The translations under genes and the position numbers were made by a program. This document shows, piece by piece, positions 17,920-27,013 of a stretch of 64,000 nucleotides of DNA; the first letter of the stretch is position 1; each line of letters starts with the position of its first letter. Location of the stretch: NCBI RefSeq assembly GCF_000384295.1, contig NZ_KB913037.1:846762-910761 (forward strand), in the 5' to 3' direction. The stretch comes from Amycolatopsis balhimycina FH 1894. GTDB lineage: Bacteria > Actinomycetota > Actinomycetes > Mycobacteriales > Pseudonocardiaceae. The notes beneath the pieces are model-generated. The model was not told the DNA's origin, did no database searches, and saw only the letters and a list, made by a program, of their open reading frames with translations.

Positions 17920-19908
17920 TCACTTCCAATCCTGGTTCTTCCAGTCGCCGATCACCGGAGGCGCCACCGCTTCTTCGCCCGCGAAGAAGCTCGGGTCGTC
18001 GCTCTCGAGGTAGCCGGCTGCCTTGTGTTCCTTGTCGTCTTCCTTCTTGCCGCCGCGGGCCCCGCCCATGGCGCCCATCCCCGGGGAGCCCGCCGCGCCG
18101 GCCGCGCCGCGCCCGGACATCGCGTTCCGCGCCGCCGCCGCTTCGGCCTCGGCGGCCGCGCCGGACGCCGCGCCCCCGCTCAGGTTGCCCGCGCCGCGCA
18201 TCCCGGCACCGCCGGCGCCGGCACCGCCGGTGCCCGAGCCGCCGATCCCGCCGAGGGAGCCGCCCCCGCCACCGCCACCGCCGCCGATCCCGCCGAGCCT
18301 GCTGGCGATGCTGTCGCCGTTGATCCCGCCGCCCCGGCCGATGGTCGGCATCTTGGCACCACCGGGGTTCCCGAGCCCGCCGGTGCCGGTGGGCAGGCCG
18401 GTGAGCGGGTCGATGCCGGGCGGGGTGAACCCGGGAATCGGGCTCCCGCCGCGCGGGCCGCCGGTGCCGCCCGAGACGTCCGGGATGGTGGGGATGTTCG
18501 GCGGGGTGAACCCGCTGCCGCCGGTGGTCCCGGGGCCGATGCCGGACGGCGAGAAACCGGACGACGTCGTCGTGTCGTCGAAGCGCGGCACCGAGGAGCC
18601 GGGGATGCCGGCGCCGGTGAAGTTGCCGCCCGTCTGCGTGCCGGGCACGTCGAAGGAGGGCGGTGTGAAGCCCGCGCCGCCGGAACCGCCCACACCGCTG
18701 CCAGGGATGCCACTGCCGGAGAAGCCGCTGCCCGGGATGCCGCTCCCGGAGAAGCCGGAGCCGCCGGTGCCCTCTCCGCCGGGGATGCCGCTCCCGGAAA
18801 AACCGGAGCCACCGGGGCCCTCCGCACCGGGAATGCCGGACACGCCCGCGCCGCTGCCGCCGGGGATGCCCGCACCGGCACCGCCCGTGCCGTTGGCACC
18901 GTCGAGACCCGCCGCGGTCAGGCCGGCCGGGGTCCGCGCGGTCGTCCCGTCCAGCGCCGGTTCCACCGGGCTCCGCGCCAGCAGCGGCCGGGTGCCGGTG
19001 GCCGCGCTCCCGCCCGCCGGCGCCATGGTCGTCGATCGTCGTGCCGTCTCGGTCGGCAGCTTCGGCGGGGCCGGGAACTTCGGGGTGGCGACGGCGCTGC
19101 CGATGGTCTCGTCGTACTGCGTCAGGATCTGCGCGGCGTGTTCGCGGGCGACCTGCTGCGCCTTGTAGGTCTGCACGGCCTCCCCCGCGGCCGAGGCGTA
19201 CTGCAGCGGGTCGGTCATCTGCTGCAGGCGCTGGTTGGTGGCCTGCAGGTCGAACTGCACCGGCGGGTTCGCGCCCATCTGCCGCTGGGTCTCGTTGAGC
19301 GCCTGGGAGTGGATCTCCTGCTGCCGCCCGGCGAGCGTCGCGCCCTGCGCGGTCGCGCCCAGCCACTTGCCGACGCCGGCGAGGTGCTCGCGGACGGCGT
19401 CACCGGCGCCGCCCTGCCAGTTGCTGGTGCTGGCGTTGATCGCGTCGGCGAGGGTCTTCTGGTGCGTGCCCAGGTCGTTGCCGACGCGCACCCACTCTTC
19501 CGAAGTTTCCGCGACGGTCGCCGGGTTGGCGTCCAGCGTGATGGCTTCGTTCATCTGTTCGTGGCTGGCGTTGGCCCACAGCGTGCGCGGCGGGCCGCCG
19601 GTCTCGCGCATGGAGAGGCCCTCGTCGAGGCCGTGCTTGGCGTCGGCGAGGTGCTGCTGGTAGAGCTCCTGGATCTTCCGGTCGCGCAGCACGGGGTCGA
19701 CGACCGGGCCGAGCCAGCCGCGCCGGATCTCGTCGTCGACCTGCAGCGTGGCCATCTCGCGGATCTGGTCGCCCGAGGGCGAGCTGTCCGTGGTCAGCGG
19801 CCCCACGTAGTACTTCGACGAGGAGTCGGCGGTGACGTCGTAGAGGGGGCTGCGCGGGTCGTAGTCCGGGGACGACGGGTCCGACACGGACTGGGCGGTG
19901 GGTGCCAC
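17920..19908 (-). CDS. PPE/WXG-like type VII substrate with Gly-rich repeats
   Basis: GTG 19908, with GAGGGAG just upstream, gives a 662-residue protein. Residues about 100-290 are helical with STSNWQGGAGDAVREHLAGV, a W-x-G turn of WXG100/PPE type. After about 300 the chain becomes low-complexity: repeated GSGIPG/GSGFSG units, then PP-containing Gly repeats, a poly-Gly run and an acidic C-terminus ending GDWKNQDWK. The layout (helical N-domain plus glycine-rich repeats) is that of PPE-type substrates. The presence of espG two genes upstream fits, since EspG is the dedicated PPE chaperone. A longer start at 20163 overlaps the preceding gene out of frame and is rejected. Confidence 0.8.
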   Translation of the reverse strand: MAPTAQSVSDPSSPDYDPRSPLYDVTADSSSKYYVGPLTTDSSPSGDQIREMATLQVDDEIRRGWLGPVVDPVLRDRKIQELYQQHLADAKHGLDEGLSMRETGGPPRTLWANASHEQMNEAITLDANPATVAETSEEWVRVGNDLGTHQKTLADAINASTSNWQGGAGDAVREHLAGVGKWLGATAQGATLAGRQQEIHSQALNETQRQMGANPPVQFDLQATNQRLQQMTDPLQYASAAGEAVQTYKAQQVAREHAAQILTQYDETIGSAVATPKFPAPPKLPTETARRSTTMAPAGGSAATGTRPLLARSPVEPALDGTTARTPAGLTAAGLDGANGTGGAGAGIPGGSGAGVSGIPGAEGPGGSGFSGSGIPGGEGTGGSGFSGSGIPGSGFSGSGIPGSGVGGSGGAGFTPPSFDVPGTQTGGNFTGAGIPGSSVPRFDDTTTSSGFSPSGIGPGTTGGSGFTPPNIPTIPDVSGGTGGPRGGSPIPGFTPPGIDPLTGLPTGTGGLGNPGGAKMPTIGRGGGINGDSIASRLGGIGGGGGGGGGSLGGIGGSGTGGAGAGGAGMRGAGNLSGGAASGAAAEAEAAAARNAMSGRGAAGAAGSPGMGAMGGARGGKKEDDKEHKAAGYLESDDPSFFAGEEAVAPPVIGDWKNQDWK

Positions 19909-19916
19909 GGTCTCCC

Positions 19917-20384
19917 TCAGCTGTGGTCGGCGGGCGGGATCGCCGCGAGCGTGGCCCGCGTGCTCTCTTCCCGGGACTGGTAGTTCTTCTTCGCCAGCTT
20001 GATGGCCTCGATGTAGGTCGGGAACTCCTGCCGCGCCGCCTGCAGCTGGGTGAGCAGCCCGTGCTCGTCGGCGGCGGTGCTGACCATGTGCGCGGAGACC
20101 CACTGCCCGGTGGCGGTCCGGCTCATGGCCGGCGCGTCGTGCAGCCGCTGCAGCGTGGCCCACCGCTCTTCGAGGGACTCGAGGACGCCTTCGAGCGCCT
20201 TGATCAGCTGGTTTCCGGTGGTGTCGTCGATCGCGAAGCCACCGCTCTGGGCGAGCCGCTTCAGCTGGGCACCGGCGAGGCCGACGCGGACCGTGGCCAT
20301 CATCTTGGCCTCGGGGGTCGTCGCGGCTTGCATCTGCATGGTCGCCTGGAGCGCCTGGGCGGCCGCCGCGGTCTCTTCCGTCAC
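19917..20384 (-). CDS. Helical protein of the T7SS operon, function unknown
   Basis: The 155-residue product (MTEETAAAAQALQATMQMQ) is almost wholly helical with no signal peptide and no Cys. It has long amphipathic stretches such as GNQLIKALEGVLESLEERWATLQRL. Its size and helicity resemble WXG100-type or ESX-associated small partners, but no W-x-G turn is seen in the middle. It sits between espG and the PPE-like gene (18 and 8 bp gaps), so it may form a heterodimer with the PPE-like protein as PE proteins do. That role is inferred only from position. Confidence 0.65.
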   Translation of the reverse strand: MTEETAAAAQALQATMQMQAATTPEAKMMATVRVGLAGAQLKRLAQSGGFAIDDTTGNQLIKALEGVLESLEERWATLQRLHDAPAMSRTATGQWVSAHMVSTAADEHGLLTQLQAARQEFPTYIEAIKLAKKNYQSREESTRATLAAIPPADHS

Positions 20385-20403
20385 TAGGACTGTTCCTCCC
20401 CGA

Positions 20404-21246
20404 TCAGTAGACAGCCGCGATCGCGTGCCGGATCGCGCGCGCGAGGTCGGCCCGCCCGGCCGGCACGTACTCCGCGGTCAGCTCGCCCGCCTCGCCGGTC
20501 TTGGTGTGCACCAGATAGCGGCCGTCGGCGGTGTCCAGCCAGCTCAGCGGGTCACCCGCGAGCAGCTCGCCCCGCCGGCCCAGCGCGGTGACGGCGATGT
20601 GGCCACCACCCAGCCGAGGTTCGGCGAGCACCCGTTCCAGCACGGCGACGTCCGACGGTTTCGCGGCCGGAGCACGGCGCCCCGGCCGGACGACGGCCTT
20701 GACCTCGATCATGCCGAAGGCATCGGTCTCTTCTTCGTCGAACTCGGCGTCCGCGATGCGCTTGGCGGTCATGGCCGAAACGTCCCGCCCGGCGGCCCGG
20801 TGCACGACGTGCCTCCCGGTGGTGGCGGCCGGAGCCGGCGGCAGCACACCGGTGACGACCTCGACGAGGTCCTCGTCCGCGAACAGCGAAAACAGCAGTT
20901 CATCGGTGTCCGGAGCCTGGGTGACACCGAGCGCCTGCGCCCCATCGGTGACCACGAGCACGGCAACATCGGCACCAAGACCATCGATCCCGCTGACGGC
21001 AACCGAAACACGCGGCTCGGCGAGCAGCTCGAAGGCCATCCGCACACCGGGGTGCAGCTCACCGGAGACCGAAAGCCGCCGTTCCTCGAGAGCGTCGTAA
21101 ACCCGCCGCGCGACATGCACGAACCGCACGGGATCGGCGGGCAGGTGCCCGGCCCGCAAGGGGTACCGCCGGACATCGCCCCCGGTCGCCTGCCCGACGA
21201 CGAGAGCTTCGACGACCTCGAGGACGAACTCGAACCGCTCCGCCAT
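20404..21246 (-). CDS. EspG-family type VII secretion chaperone
   Basis: The 280-residue product from ATG 21246 (MAERFEFVLEVVEALVVGQA) has the EspG pattern of an N-terminal beta-alpha half with RRYPLRAGHLPADPVRFVHV, repeated beta hairpins, and a C-terminal half with DVAVLERVLAEPRLGGGHIAV. EspG proteins bind PPE proteins in the cytosol, keep them soluble and deliver them to the ESX machinery. ATG 21246 is chosen over an in-frame start 39 bp upstream because GAGGGG lies about 4 bases before it. It is the first gene of the toxin operon. No EccA-E membrane genes are nearby, so the operon must rely on an ESX apparatus encoded elsewhere. Confidence 0.85.
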   Translation of the reverse strand: MAERFEFVLEVVEALVVGQATGGDVRRYPLRAGHLPADPVRFVHVARRVYDALEERRLSVSGELHPGVRMAFELLAEPRVSVAVSGIDGLGADVAVLVVTDGAQALGVTQAPDTDELLFSLFADEDLVEVVTGVLPPAPAATTGRHVVHRAAGRDVSAMTAKRIADAEFDEEETDAFGMIEVKAVVRPGRRAPAAKPSDVAVLERVLAEPRLGGGHIAVTALGRRGELLAGDPLSWLDTADGRYLVHTKTGEAGELTAEYVPAGRADLARAIRHAIAAVY

Positions 21247-21540
21247 ATCCCCTCGCCGCACTCGTTTCGTCAAGCCCTCAAGCAATTCTCCTCACGAACA
21301 GTAGCAGTGCCGTAAGACGCCGCGACGGCACCGCCACGCGGATGCCCGAAAGACCACGATCCCTGGACTGCGCGGGCAAAGGCCTTGCCGCTTCCGTGCC
21401 CTCGTGCCATGCGGGTGCACGTGCATCGCGGGGGGGTGCTTCGCAGCCGAGGGGGCCGGGAGCGGGGCGCGGCTGGCGCACGTACCGGCCCGACGCTCGC
21501 GGTGGGGTAGCGATCGGCCGGCGCCCGGGCGAGGTGCCGA

Positions 21541-21564
21541 GCGCCCCAATGCCACATTGGGCGC
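21541..21564. repeat. Palindrome in the 364-bp gap after espG start
   Basis: GCGCCCCAATG / CATTGGGCGC (21541-21551 and 21555-21564) forms a 10-bp stem with one bulged C and a 3-base loop. It lies in the gap 21247-21610, where short reading frames exist on both strands but none has a ribosome site, a family signature or a stable coding pattern. The CCAATG.. palindrome may be another dispersed element or part of the terminator of the flavin-reductase-like gene, which ends at 21611. Confidence 0.5.
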
Positions 21565-21610
21565 TTGAGCTGGGGCCACGGCGAAGCCGCATCTTGAAAC
21601 TCAAGCAAAG

Positions 21611-22282
21611 TCACCGAGAAGAAACCAACCGAGCCCGATCGATATCAGGACCACGATAGAGCCGCTCCGGAATCCGAGCCAGAGTGGAAGGATGAACCTG
21701 CTCGCCCAACCCGTAGAACTTCTGAAAACTCATGATGAGCGGCCGCCAGGAGTCAGGATCGACGCGATCATCACTACCGGCCACCCGGATCTCATCGTGC
21801 ACGAAGACCCGCTGAACCCGAACCTCGAAGGTCAAGATCCCCCCATCGTCCCCCACCGGATGCACGGCCTCGACGACAGCCTCCATGGCAACCGGACACT
21901 CGGCAACCCGGGGAGGCACAACAGTTTCCGACGGAACAGCGGTCAACCCGGCCCGCGAAAACTTCGAGGCGACGTGGAAATAGCCACGCCGAGCCTTGCC
22001 GACAGGAACGGGATCCGACCCAGTGGTGAGCGCGAGCCGGTCGACGGCCCCCGCTTGCCCCTCCGAAGGGAGGTTCAGCACGCATTCGCCGGTGCGCACC
22101 AGGTTCTGGGCGGTCTTCGACCGGGCCCCGAGCCCGAGGATGGCCCGCCACCCGAGCCAGAACGCCGACGACATCGGGGCCAGGTTGGCCGAGCCGTCCT
22201 CGTTGGTGCTCGAAATGAGCACGACCGGGGTGCCGAAGTACAGGATGCCGGGCTCGATGGCCGTGTGCGCAGGTGTGTTCAC
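21611..22282 (-). CDS. Flavin reductase-like FMN-binding protein
   Basis: The 223-residue protein begins MNTPAHTAIEPGILYFGTPVVLISST. It shows the split-barrel flavin-reductase-like fold: NEDGSANLAPMSSAFWLGW (flavin phosphate contact region), KTAQNLVRTGECVLNLPS, then HVASKFSRAGLT. Such proteins bind FMN and act either as NAD(P)H:flavin reductases that feed two-component monooxygenases or as quinone/flavin oxidoreductases. The gene is monocistronic, with the Mo-hydroxylase operon ending 100 bp upstream behind a hairpin. A link to the StyA-like oxygenase at 43665 is possible only in trans. Confidence 0.85.
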   Translation of the reverse strand: MNTPAHTAIEPGILYFGTPVVLISSTNEDGSANLAPMSSAFWLGWRAILGLGARSKTAQNLVRTGECVLNLPSEGQAGAVDRLALTTGSDPVPVGKARRGYFHVASKFSRAGLTAVPSETVVPPRVAECPVAMEAVVEAVHPVGDDGGILTFEVRVQRVFVHDEIRVAGSDDRVDPDSWRPLIMSFQKFYGLGEQVHPSTLARIPERLYRGPDIDRARLVSSR

Positions 22283-22335
22283 GTCTTCGAGCGTGCCGTC
22301 GACGCCGGAGCCGGTGCTGGCGGGAATCGGCCATC

Positions 22336-22375
22336 GCGATCACCGGCGGCCCCCGGAAAGGACGCCGGTGATCGC
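22336..22375 (-). terminator. Hairpin after the Mo-hydroxylase operon
   Basis: GCGATCACCGGCG at 22336-22348 pairs perfectly with CGCCGGTGATCGC at 22363-22375 (13 bp, 14-base loop). It begins 8 bp past the coxM-like stop, in the direction of transcription. There is no U-tract, as usual in actinomycetes. Confidence 0.7.
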
Positions 22376-22383
22376 GGAAGCCC

Positions 22384-23193
22384 TCAGCTCGCCTGGGTGA
22401 GCGCGCGGCGCGTCAGCACCCTGGCCAGGTGGCGGCGGTACTCCGCCGTGGCGTGCGGCTCGTCCGGCGGGTTCGTGCCCTCCGCCGCCACTGCCGCCGC
22501 CTCGGCGATCGACGCTCCCGACGCCAGCGCCGACTCCGTGGCCGACGCCCGCAGCGGCACTCCGCCCATGTTCACCAGACCCACGCGACCCCCGGCGACA
22601 GCCACCCCGACCATCGCCCAGTCGATCGCGCGGCGGGTGAACTTCTCGAAGCCCCAGCCCTGACCGGCCTGCGACGGCAAGCGGATCTCCGTCAGCAGTT
22701 CGGCAGGCTCCAGCGGCGTCGTGAACGGGCCCAGGAAGAACTCCGACGCCGGAATCCGCCGCTCGCCGGAAGGGCCGCGCGCGACCAGCACGGCGTCCGA
22801 GGCGAGCACCGCCGCGGGCAGGTCCGCCGCCGAGTCCGCGTGCACCAGCGACCCGCCGATCGTGCCGCGGTGGCGGACCTGCCGGTCGCCCACCGAAGCC
22901 GACACGTGCGCCAGCAGCGGCGCGTGCTCCAGCAGCACCGGGTCCTGCGCGAGATCGCTGTAACGGGACAACGCGCCGATCACGACTTCGCCGCCGTCGA
23001 GGCGGACGTACCGGAGCTCGTCGAGCGGCCCGATGTCCACCAGGTACTCCGGCGCGGCCAGCCGCAGCTTCATCAGCGGCAGCAGGGAATGCCCGCCGGC
23101 GAGCACCTTCGCCTCGTCGCCCAAAGCCGCCAGCCGAGCCAGCGCCTCGTCCACTGTGGACACGCGCTCGTACTGGAACGAAGCCGGGATCAC
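22384..23193 (-). CDS. FAD-binding medium subunit of a molybdenum hydroxylase
   Basis: The 269-residue subunit (start GTG 23193) begins [21 protein letters not shown]. It has the two FAD-binding loops of the CoxM family, [15 protein letters not shown] (about 32-46) and [18 protein letters not shown] (about 110), followed by the CO-dehydrogenase-flavoprotein C-terminal domain. It passes electrons from the iron-sulphur subunit to FAD and an acceptor. GTG 23193 overlaps the small-subunit stop (GTGA) and has GGAGGT 5-9 bases upstream, which decides the start. It is the last gene of the tauE-L-S-M operon. Confidence 0.92.
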   Translation of the reverse strand: MIPASFQYERVSTVDEALARLAALGDEAKVLAGGHSLLPLMKLRLAAPEYLVDIGPLDELRYVRLDGGEVVIGALSRYSDLAQDPVLLEHAPLLAHVSASVGDRQVRHRGTIGGSLVHADSAADLPAAVLASDAVLVARGPSGERRIPASEFFLGPFTTPLEPAELLTEIRLPSQAGQGWGFEKFTRRAIDWAMVGVAVAGGRVGLVNMGGVPLRASATESALASGASIAEAAAVAAEGTNPPDEPHATAEYRRHLARVLTRRALTQAS

Positions 23194-23660
23194 CGGTCCA
23201 CCTCCTGCCCCGAAGCGTCGATCACGGCGCTCACGATGTTGTGGTAACCCGTGCAGCGGCACAGGTTGCCCTCGAGCCCCGCCCGCACCTCGTCCCGCGA
23301 AGGCTTCGGGTTGTCGGCCAGCAGCGAAACCGACGCCATGATCATGCCCGGCGTGCAGAACCCGCACTGCAGCCCGTGCTGCTCACGGAAGGCGCGCTGC
23401 ACGGGATGCAGTTCTCCGTCCGAAGAGGACAGTCCCTCGACGGTGGTGACGGCGTGGCCGTCGGCCTGCGCCGCCAGCACCGTGCACGACTTGACCGACT
23501 CGCCGTCGAGCAGCACGGTGCAGGCCCCGCACGACGTCGTGTCGCAGCCGATGTTCGTGCCGGTGAGCCCGGCGGTGTCACGCAGGAAGTGCACCAGCAG
23601 CGTCCGGTCCGGCACCTCCTCGGCCACCGAGCGCCCGTTGACCTCGATCGAAACCTTCAC
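23190..23660 (-). CDS. [2Fe-2S] small subunit of a molybdenum hydroxylase
   Basis: This 156-residue iron-sulphur subunit has the plant-ferredoxin-type cluster ligands in [16 protein letters not shown] with a later Cys in VKSC, and the second helical cluster in [10 protein letters not shown] and [11 protein letters not shown]. The eight cysteines match CoxS/XdhC-type subunits. It relays electrons between the molybdenum centre and FAD. GTG 23660 overlaps the large-subunit stop by 4 bases (GTGA), so the three subunits are translationally coupled. Confidence 0.93.
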   Translation of the reverse strand: MKVSIEVNGRSVAEEVPDRTLLVHFLRDTAGLTGTNIGCDTTSCGACTVLLDGESVKSCTVLAAQADGHAVTTVEGLSSSDGELHPVQRAFREQHGLQCGFCTPGMIMASVSLLADNPKPSRDEVRAGLEGNLCRCTGYHNIVSAVIDASGQEVDR

Positions 23661-25918
23661 CGCGCGCGTCCCTTCCCAGTTTCTTCGAGTGCGGCCCAGA
23701 CCCGGATGGGGGTCGTGGGCATGTCCAGGTGCCGGACGCCACGGGACGAAAGAGCGTCGACCACGGCGTTGTGCACCGCCGGCGTCGAGCCGATGGTGGC
23801 CGCCTCGCCGATTCCCTTGACGCCCAGCAGGTTCCGGTCGGTCGGGGTGGTCATGTCGACGAGCTCGAAGTCCGGCAGCTCGGCGGCGGTGACGAACGAG
23901 TAGTCCGCCAGTGTCGCGGTCGTCGGGTTGCCGTCGTCGTCGTAGGTGACGACCTCCATGAGCGCCTGCGCCGCGCCCTGGGCGAGGCCGCCGTGGCGCT
24001 GCCCGCGGAAGGTCAGCGGGTTGACGATCGGGCCGGCGTCGTCGACGGCGACGATCCGGCGCAGCTCGACCTTGCCGGTCTCGGTGTCGACCTCGACCAC
24101 CGCGAGATGCGCGCCGAACGGGAACGTCGGTTTGCCGTCGCCGAACCAGACGTCGGCGGTGAGCTTGCCCTCGGCACGCTCGGCCACCTGCGCCCAGCTG
24201 AGCACGGTGCTCGACGGCGCGCCACGCACCTGCCAGACCCCGCGCTCGACGTCCAGTTCGAGGTCGTCCGGCGCGGCTTCCAGCAGGTCGGCCGCGAGCT
24301 CGCGGGCCTGGGCGATCACCTGGTCGGCCGCCTGCCGGATCGCCGAGCCGCCCAGCTGCAGCGACCGGGAACCGAACGTGCCGATGCCCTTGGGCACCTC
24401 GTCGGTGTCGCCGTGCCGGACGGTGATCTTGTCCAGCGGCACGCCGAGCCGGTCGGACAGCAGCATCGCCAGTGACGTCCCGAGTCCCTGCCCGTGCGGC
24501 GAACTTCCGGTCCACGCGACGACCGAGCCGTCCGGGTGGATGTCGACGCGGCCGCTCTCGCCGCCGCCGTCGCCGCCGGTGATTTCGACGTAGGTCGCGA
24601 TGCCCAGACCGAGTTCGACCGGGTCGCCCGCCTCCCGCCGCCGCTGTTGCTCGGCCCGCAGTTCGGTGTACCCGGCGGCGTCCAGGGCCTTGTCCAGTGC
24701 CGCCGCGTACTCGCCCGTGTCGTAGGACGCGCCGGTCGGTGTCTGGTACGGGAACTCGTCCGGCCGGATGAAGTTGACCCGGCGGACCTCGGCCGGGTCG
24801 CGCCCGATCTCGCCGGCGAACATGTCCATCGCCCGTTCGACGGCGGCCGTCGCCTCCGGCCGGCCGGCGCCGCGGTAGGCCGAGACCGGCGTCGTGTTCG
24901 TGACGACCGCGCGGCTGCGTGTCTCCACCTTCGGGAACCGGTACACGCCGACGGCCATCAGCTCGGTCAGCGTCGGCAGGAACAGTGTCCGCGGGTACGC
25001 GCCCGCGTCCTGGATGACGTCGAGGCGGTACGCGAGGACCGTGCCGTCGCGCTTCCCGCCGATGGTCACGGTGTTCTGCTGCGCGCGGCCGTGCGTCATC
25101 GACGTCAGGTTCTCGGTGCGCGACTCGACCCAGCGCACCGGCCGCCCGAGCCGCTTCGCGGCCCAGCCGAGCACGGTCACCTCGGGGTCCGCGCCGATCT
25201 TCGCGCCGAACCCGCCGCCGACGTCCGGCGTGATCACCCGGACCGACTCCTCGCCGACGCCGAGGCTCATCGCCAGCTGCATGCGGGCGATCTGGGCGTT
25301 CTGCGACGACAGCCAGACCGTCAGCCTGCCGTCGTCGCCCCAGGCGCAGGACGCGCCGCGGCCCTCGAGCGGGGCGGGCGCGACACGCTGGTTGACGATG
25401 GTCTGCGTGACCACGACGTCGCAGCCTTCGAAGATCGCGTCGTCGAACTGCTCCGCGCCGTTGACCTGCACGATGTTGCTGTCGGTCTCCTGGTGCAGCA
25501 GCGTCTCGCCCGCCAGCGCCACGTCGATGCTCGCGACCGCGTCCAGCGGGTCGTAGTCGACGTCGACCAGCTCGGCCGCGTCGGCGAGCTGGTAGCGCTC
25601 TTCGGTGAGGACCAGCGCGACGGGTTCGCCGACGTAGCGCACCACCCCGTCGGCCAGCCAAGGTTCTTTCAGCGGTCCGGCCGGGTGCGGGTCGAGCCCG
25701 AGGTCGGCGGCGGTGAACACACCGAGCACCCCCGGCGCCGCCCTCGCTTCGCTCACGTCGATGCCGCCGATCCGCGCGTGCGCGATCGGACTTCGCACGA
25801 ACACCGCGTGTGCGGCCCCGGTCAGCGCATCCACCCGCAGATCGTCCACATAGGTGCCGCCCGCGGTGATCAGGTTCTGATCCTCTTGGCGGACCACCCT
25901 GGTCCCGACAATGCTCAT
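23657..25918 (-). CDS. Molybdopterin large subunit, xanthine dehydrogenase/form II CoxL-like
   Basis: The 753-residue catalytic subunit begins [21 protein letters not shown] and contains the molybdopterin-cytosine binding motifs (GGGFGAKIG near 240, [13 protein letters not shown] region near 525) and the catalytic base Glu in GIGEAATIG (about 703). The active-site loop reads [12 protein letters not shown] (about 345). True aerobic CO dehydrogenase has AYRCSFR with a selanyl-cysteine, so this is not a CO dehydrogenase but a form II / other Mo hydroxylase that hydroxylates an N-heterocycle, aldehyde or similar compound. Substrate unknown. ATG 25918 has GGAG 6-9 bases upstream. Confidence 0.9.
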   Translation of the reverse strand: MSIVGTRVVRQEDQNLITAGGTYVDDLRVDALTGAAHAVFVRSPIAHARIGGIDVSEARAAPGVLGVFTAADLGLDPHPAGPLKEPWLADGVVRYVGEPVALVLTEERYQLADAAELVDVDYDPLDAVASIDVALAGETLLHQETDSNIVQVNGAEQFDDAIFEGCDVVVTQTIVNQRVAPAPLEGRGASCAWGDDGRLTVWLSSQNAQIARMQLAMSLGVGEESVRVITPDVGGGFGAKIGADPEVTVLGWAAKRLGRPVRWVESRTENLTSMTHGRAQQNTVTIGGKRDGTVLAYRLDVIQDAGAYPRTLFLPTLTELMAVGVYRFPKVETRSRAVVTNTTPVSAYRGAGRPEATAAVERAMDMFAGEIGRDPAEVRRVNFIRPDEFPYQTPTGASYDTGEYAAALDKALDAAGYTELRAEQQRRREAGDPVELGLGIATYVEITGGDGGGESGRVDIHPDGSVVAWTGSSPHGQGLGTSLAMLLSDRLGVPLDKITVRHGDTDEVPKGIGTFGSRSLQLGGSAIRQAADQVIAQARELAADLLEAAPDDLELDVERGVWQVRGAPSSTVLSWAQVAERAEGKLTADVWFGDGKPTFPFGAHLAVVEVDTETGKVELRRIVAVDDAGPIVNPLTFRGQRHGGLAQGAAQALMEVVTYDDDGNPTTATLADYSFVTAAELPDFELVDMTTPTDRNLLGVKGIGEAATIGSTPAVHNAVVDALSSRGVRHLDMPTTPIRVWAALEETGKGRAR

Positions 25919-25948
25919 CTGGTCTCCTGCTCGCCGATACCCCGCCGA

Positions 25949-26704
25949 TCATGCCCGCAGGCCGAGGACCACCGCCAGACCCAGTCCCGCAATGCCGATC
26001 CCGATCCGCAACGGCGTCGCCGGCAGATGCCGCACGAGCGTCGAACCCAGCCACGCGCCGCCGAGGGAACCGAGGCAGACGGCGAGCGCGGCCGGCCAGA
26101 CCACCTTGCCCGTGGCCGAGAAGACGATCGCGGCGAGCAGGTTCGCCGAACCGGTGACCAGGTTCTTCGCCGCGTTCGTGCGGGCGAGCGGCTGGCTCCA
26201 GACCGACACCAGCAGCGCGAGCATGAGCACTCCCGCGGCGGCGCCGAAGTAGCCGCCGTAGACGCCGATGAAGAACGCGGACACGCCCGTCGCCGGGCTC
26301 AGGCCGTGGTGTTCGGCGCCTTCGGCCAGCCGGCGCAGCCGCGGCCCGGCCATCAGCACCAGTGACGCCCCGCCGATCAGCCACGGCACGATGACGGTGA
26401 ACGCGCCGGACGGGGTCAGCAGCAGCACGACCCCGCCGCACGCGCCGCCGACGGTCGTGATGAGGCAGAGCGGGACGAGCCGGGCCCGCTGCCCGGCCAG
26501 CTCGGGCCGCGCCCCGGCGGCGGCGCCCGCGGTGGTGCCCAGCATGGCGACGGTGTTGGTGATGTTCGCGGTCACCGGAGGCAGCCCCGCGGCGAGCAGC
26601 GCCGGGTACGACACGAGCGAAGCGAGCCCGGCAGTGGCCCCGGTCAGGCCGGCGCCGACCCCGGCTAGCGCGAGCAGGAGCAGCGCGGGCGGGTCGATGA
26701 TCAC
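25949..26704 (-). CDS. TauE/SafE-family membrane transporter
   Basis: The 251-residue protein has about eight hydrophobic helices in two related halves ([30 protein letters not shown] and [27 protein letters not shown]), typical of the TauE/SafE (DUF81) sulphite/organosulphonate exporter family. It is the first gene of the operon, 30 bp before the Mo-hydroxylase large subunit. It may therefore export the product or import the substrate of that enzyme, possibly an organic anion. Family members move small anions, so the exact solute is open. Confidence 0.88.
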   Translation of the reverse strand: MIIDPPALLLLALAGVGAGLTGATAGLASLVSYPALLAAGLPPVTANITNTVAMLGTTAGAAAGARPELAGQRARLVPLCLITTVGGACGGVVLLLTPSGAFTVIVPWLIGGASLVLMAGPRLRRLAEGAEHHGLSPATGVSAFFIGVYGGYFGAAAGVLMLALLVSVWSQPLARTNAAKNLVTGSANLLAAIVFSATGKVVWPAALAVCLGSLGGAWLGSTLVRHLPATPLRIGIGIAGLGLAVVLGLRA

Positions 26705-26773
26705 CTCGTCATCTCATCACGGCCGGACCCGGTGACCGTGTGCCCCCGCCTGCCCGGACGCGCCGAAACGACA

Positions 26774-26818
26774 TGAAAGACTCGTTCATGTCGTCGAACG
26801 AGGTGAACGAGTCTTTCA
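26774..26818. repeat. Dispersed-type hairpin, family B
   Basis: TGAAAGACTCGTTCA at 26774-26788 and TGAACGAGTCTTTCA at 26804-26818 form a perfect 15-bp inverted repeat with a 15-base loop. It lies in the gap between the divergent tauE and LacI genes (26705-27013), where a simple terminator is not expected. Apart from it and the LacI promoter region no gene is seen in this gap. Its design (unit arms containing GTGAA/TTCAC) resembles the family A and C elements. Confidence 0.7.
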
Positions 26819-27013
26819 CGACACCGCGGCGGCAACGGACGGCAGTGTCCACATCGGACTGACCGGGTCAGCGCGAACGTGACCGGCGGCCGCGACGCGC
26901 CCGCCGGCCGGTTGTCCGGCAGGACTTGATCGATCTCGGACGGCTCGCGCCGGGCCCGGGGGCGAGTACCTTGTCACCACAGGGCTTGCCACCCCCCTCG
27001 ATCGGGAGGACGG

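Noticed and set aside
23657..25918. Aerobic CO dehydrogenase (CoxL form I)
   Set aside because: The catalytic loop is AYRGAGR, not AYRCSFR.
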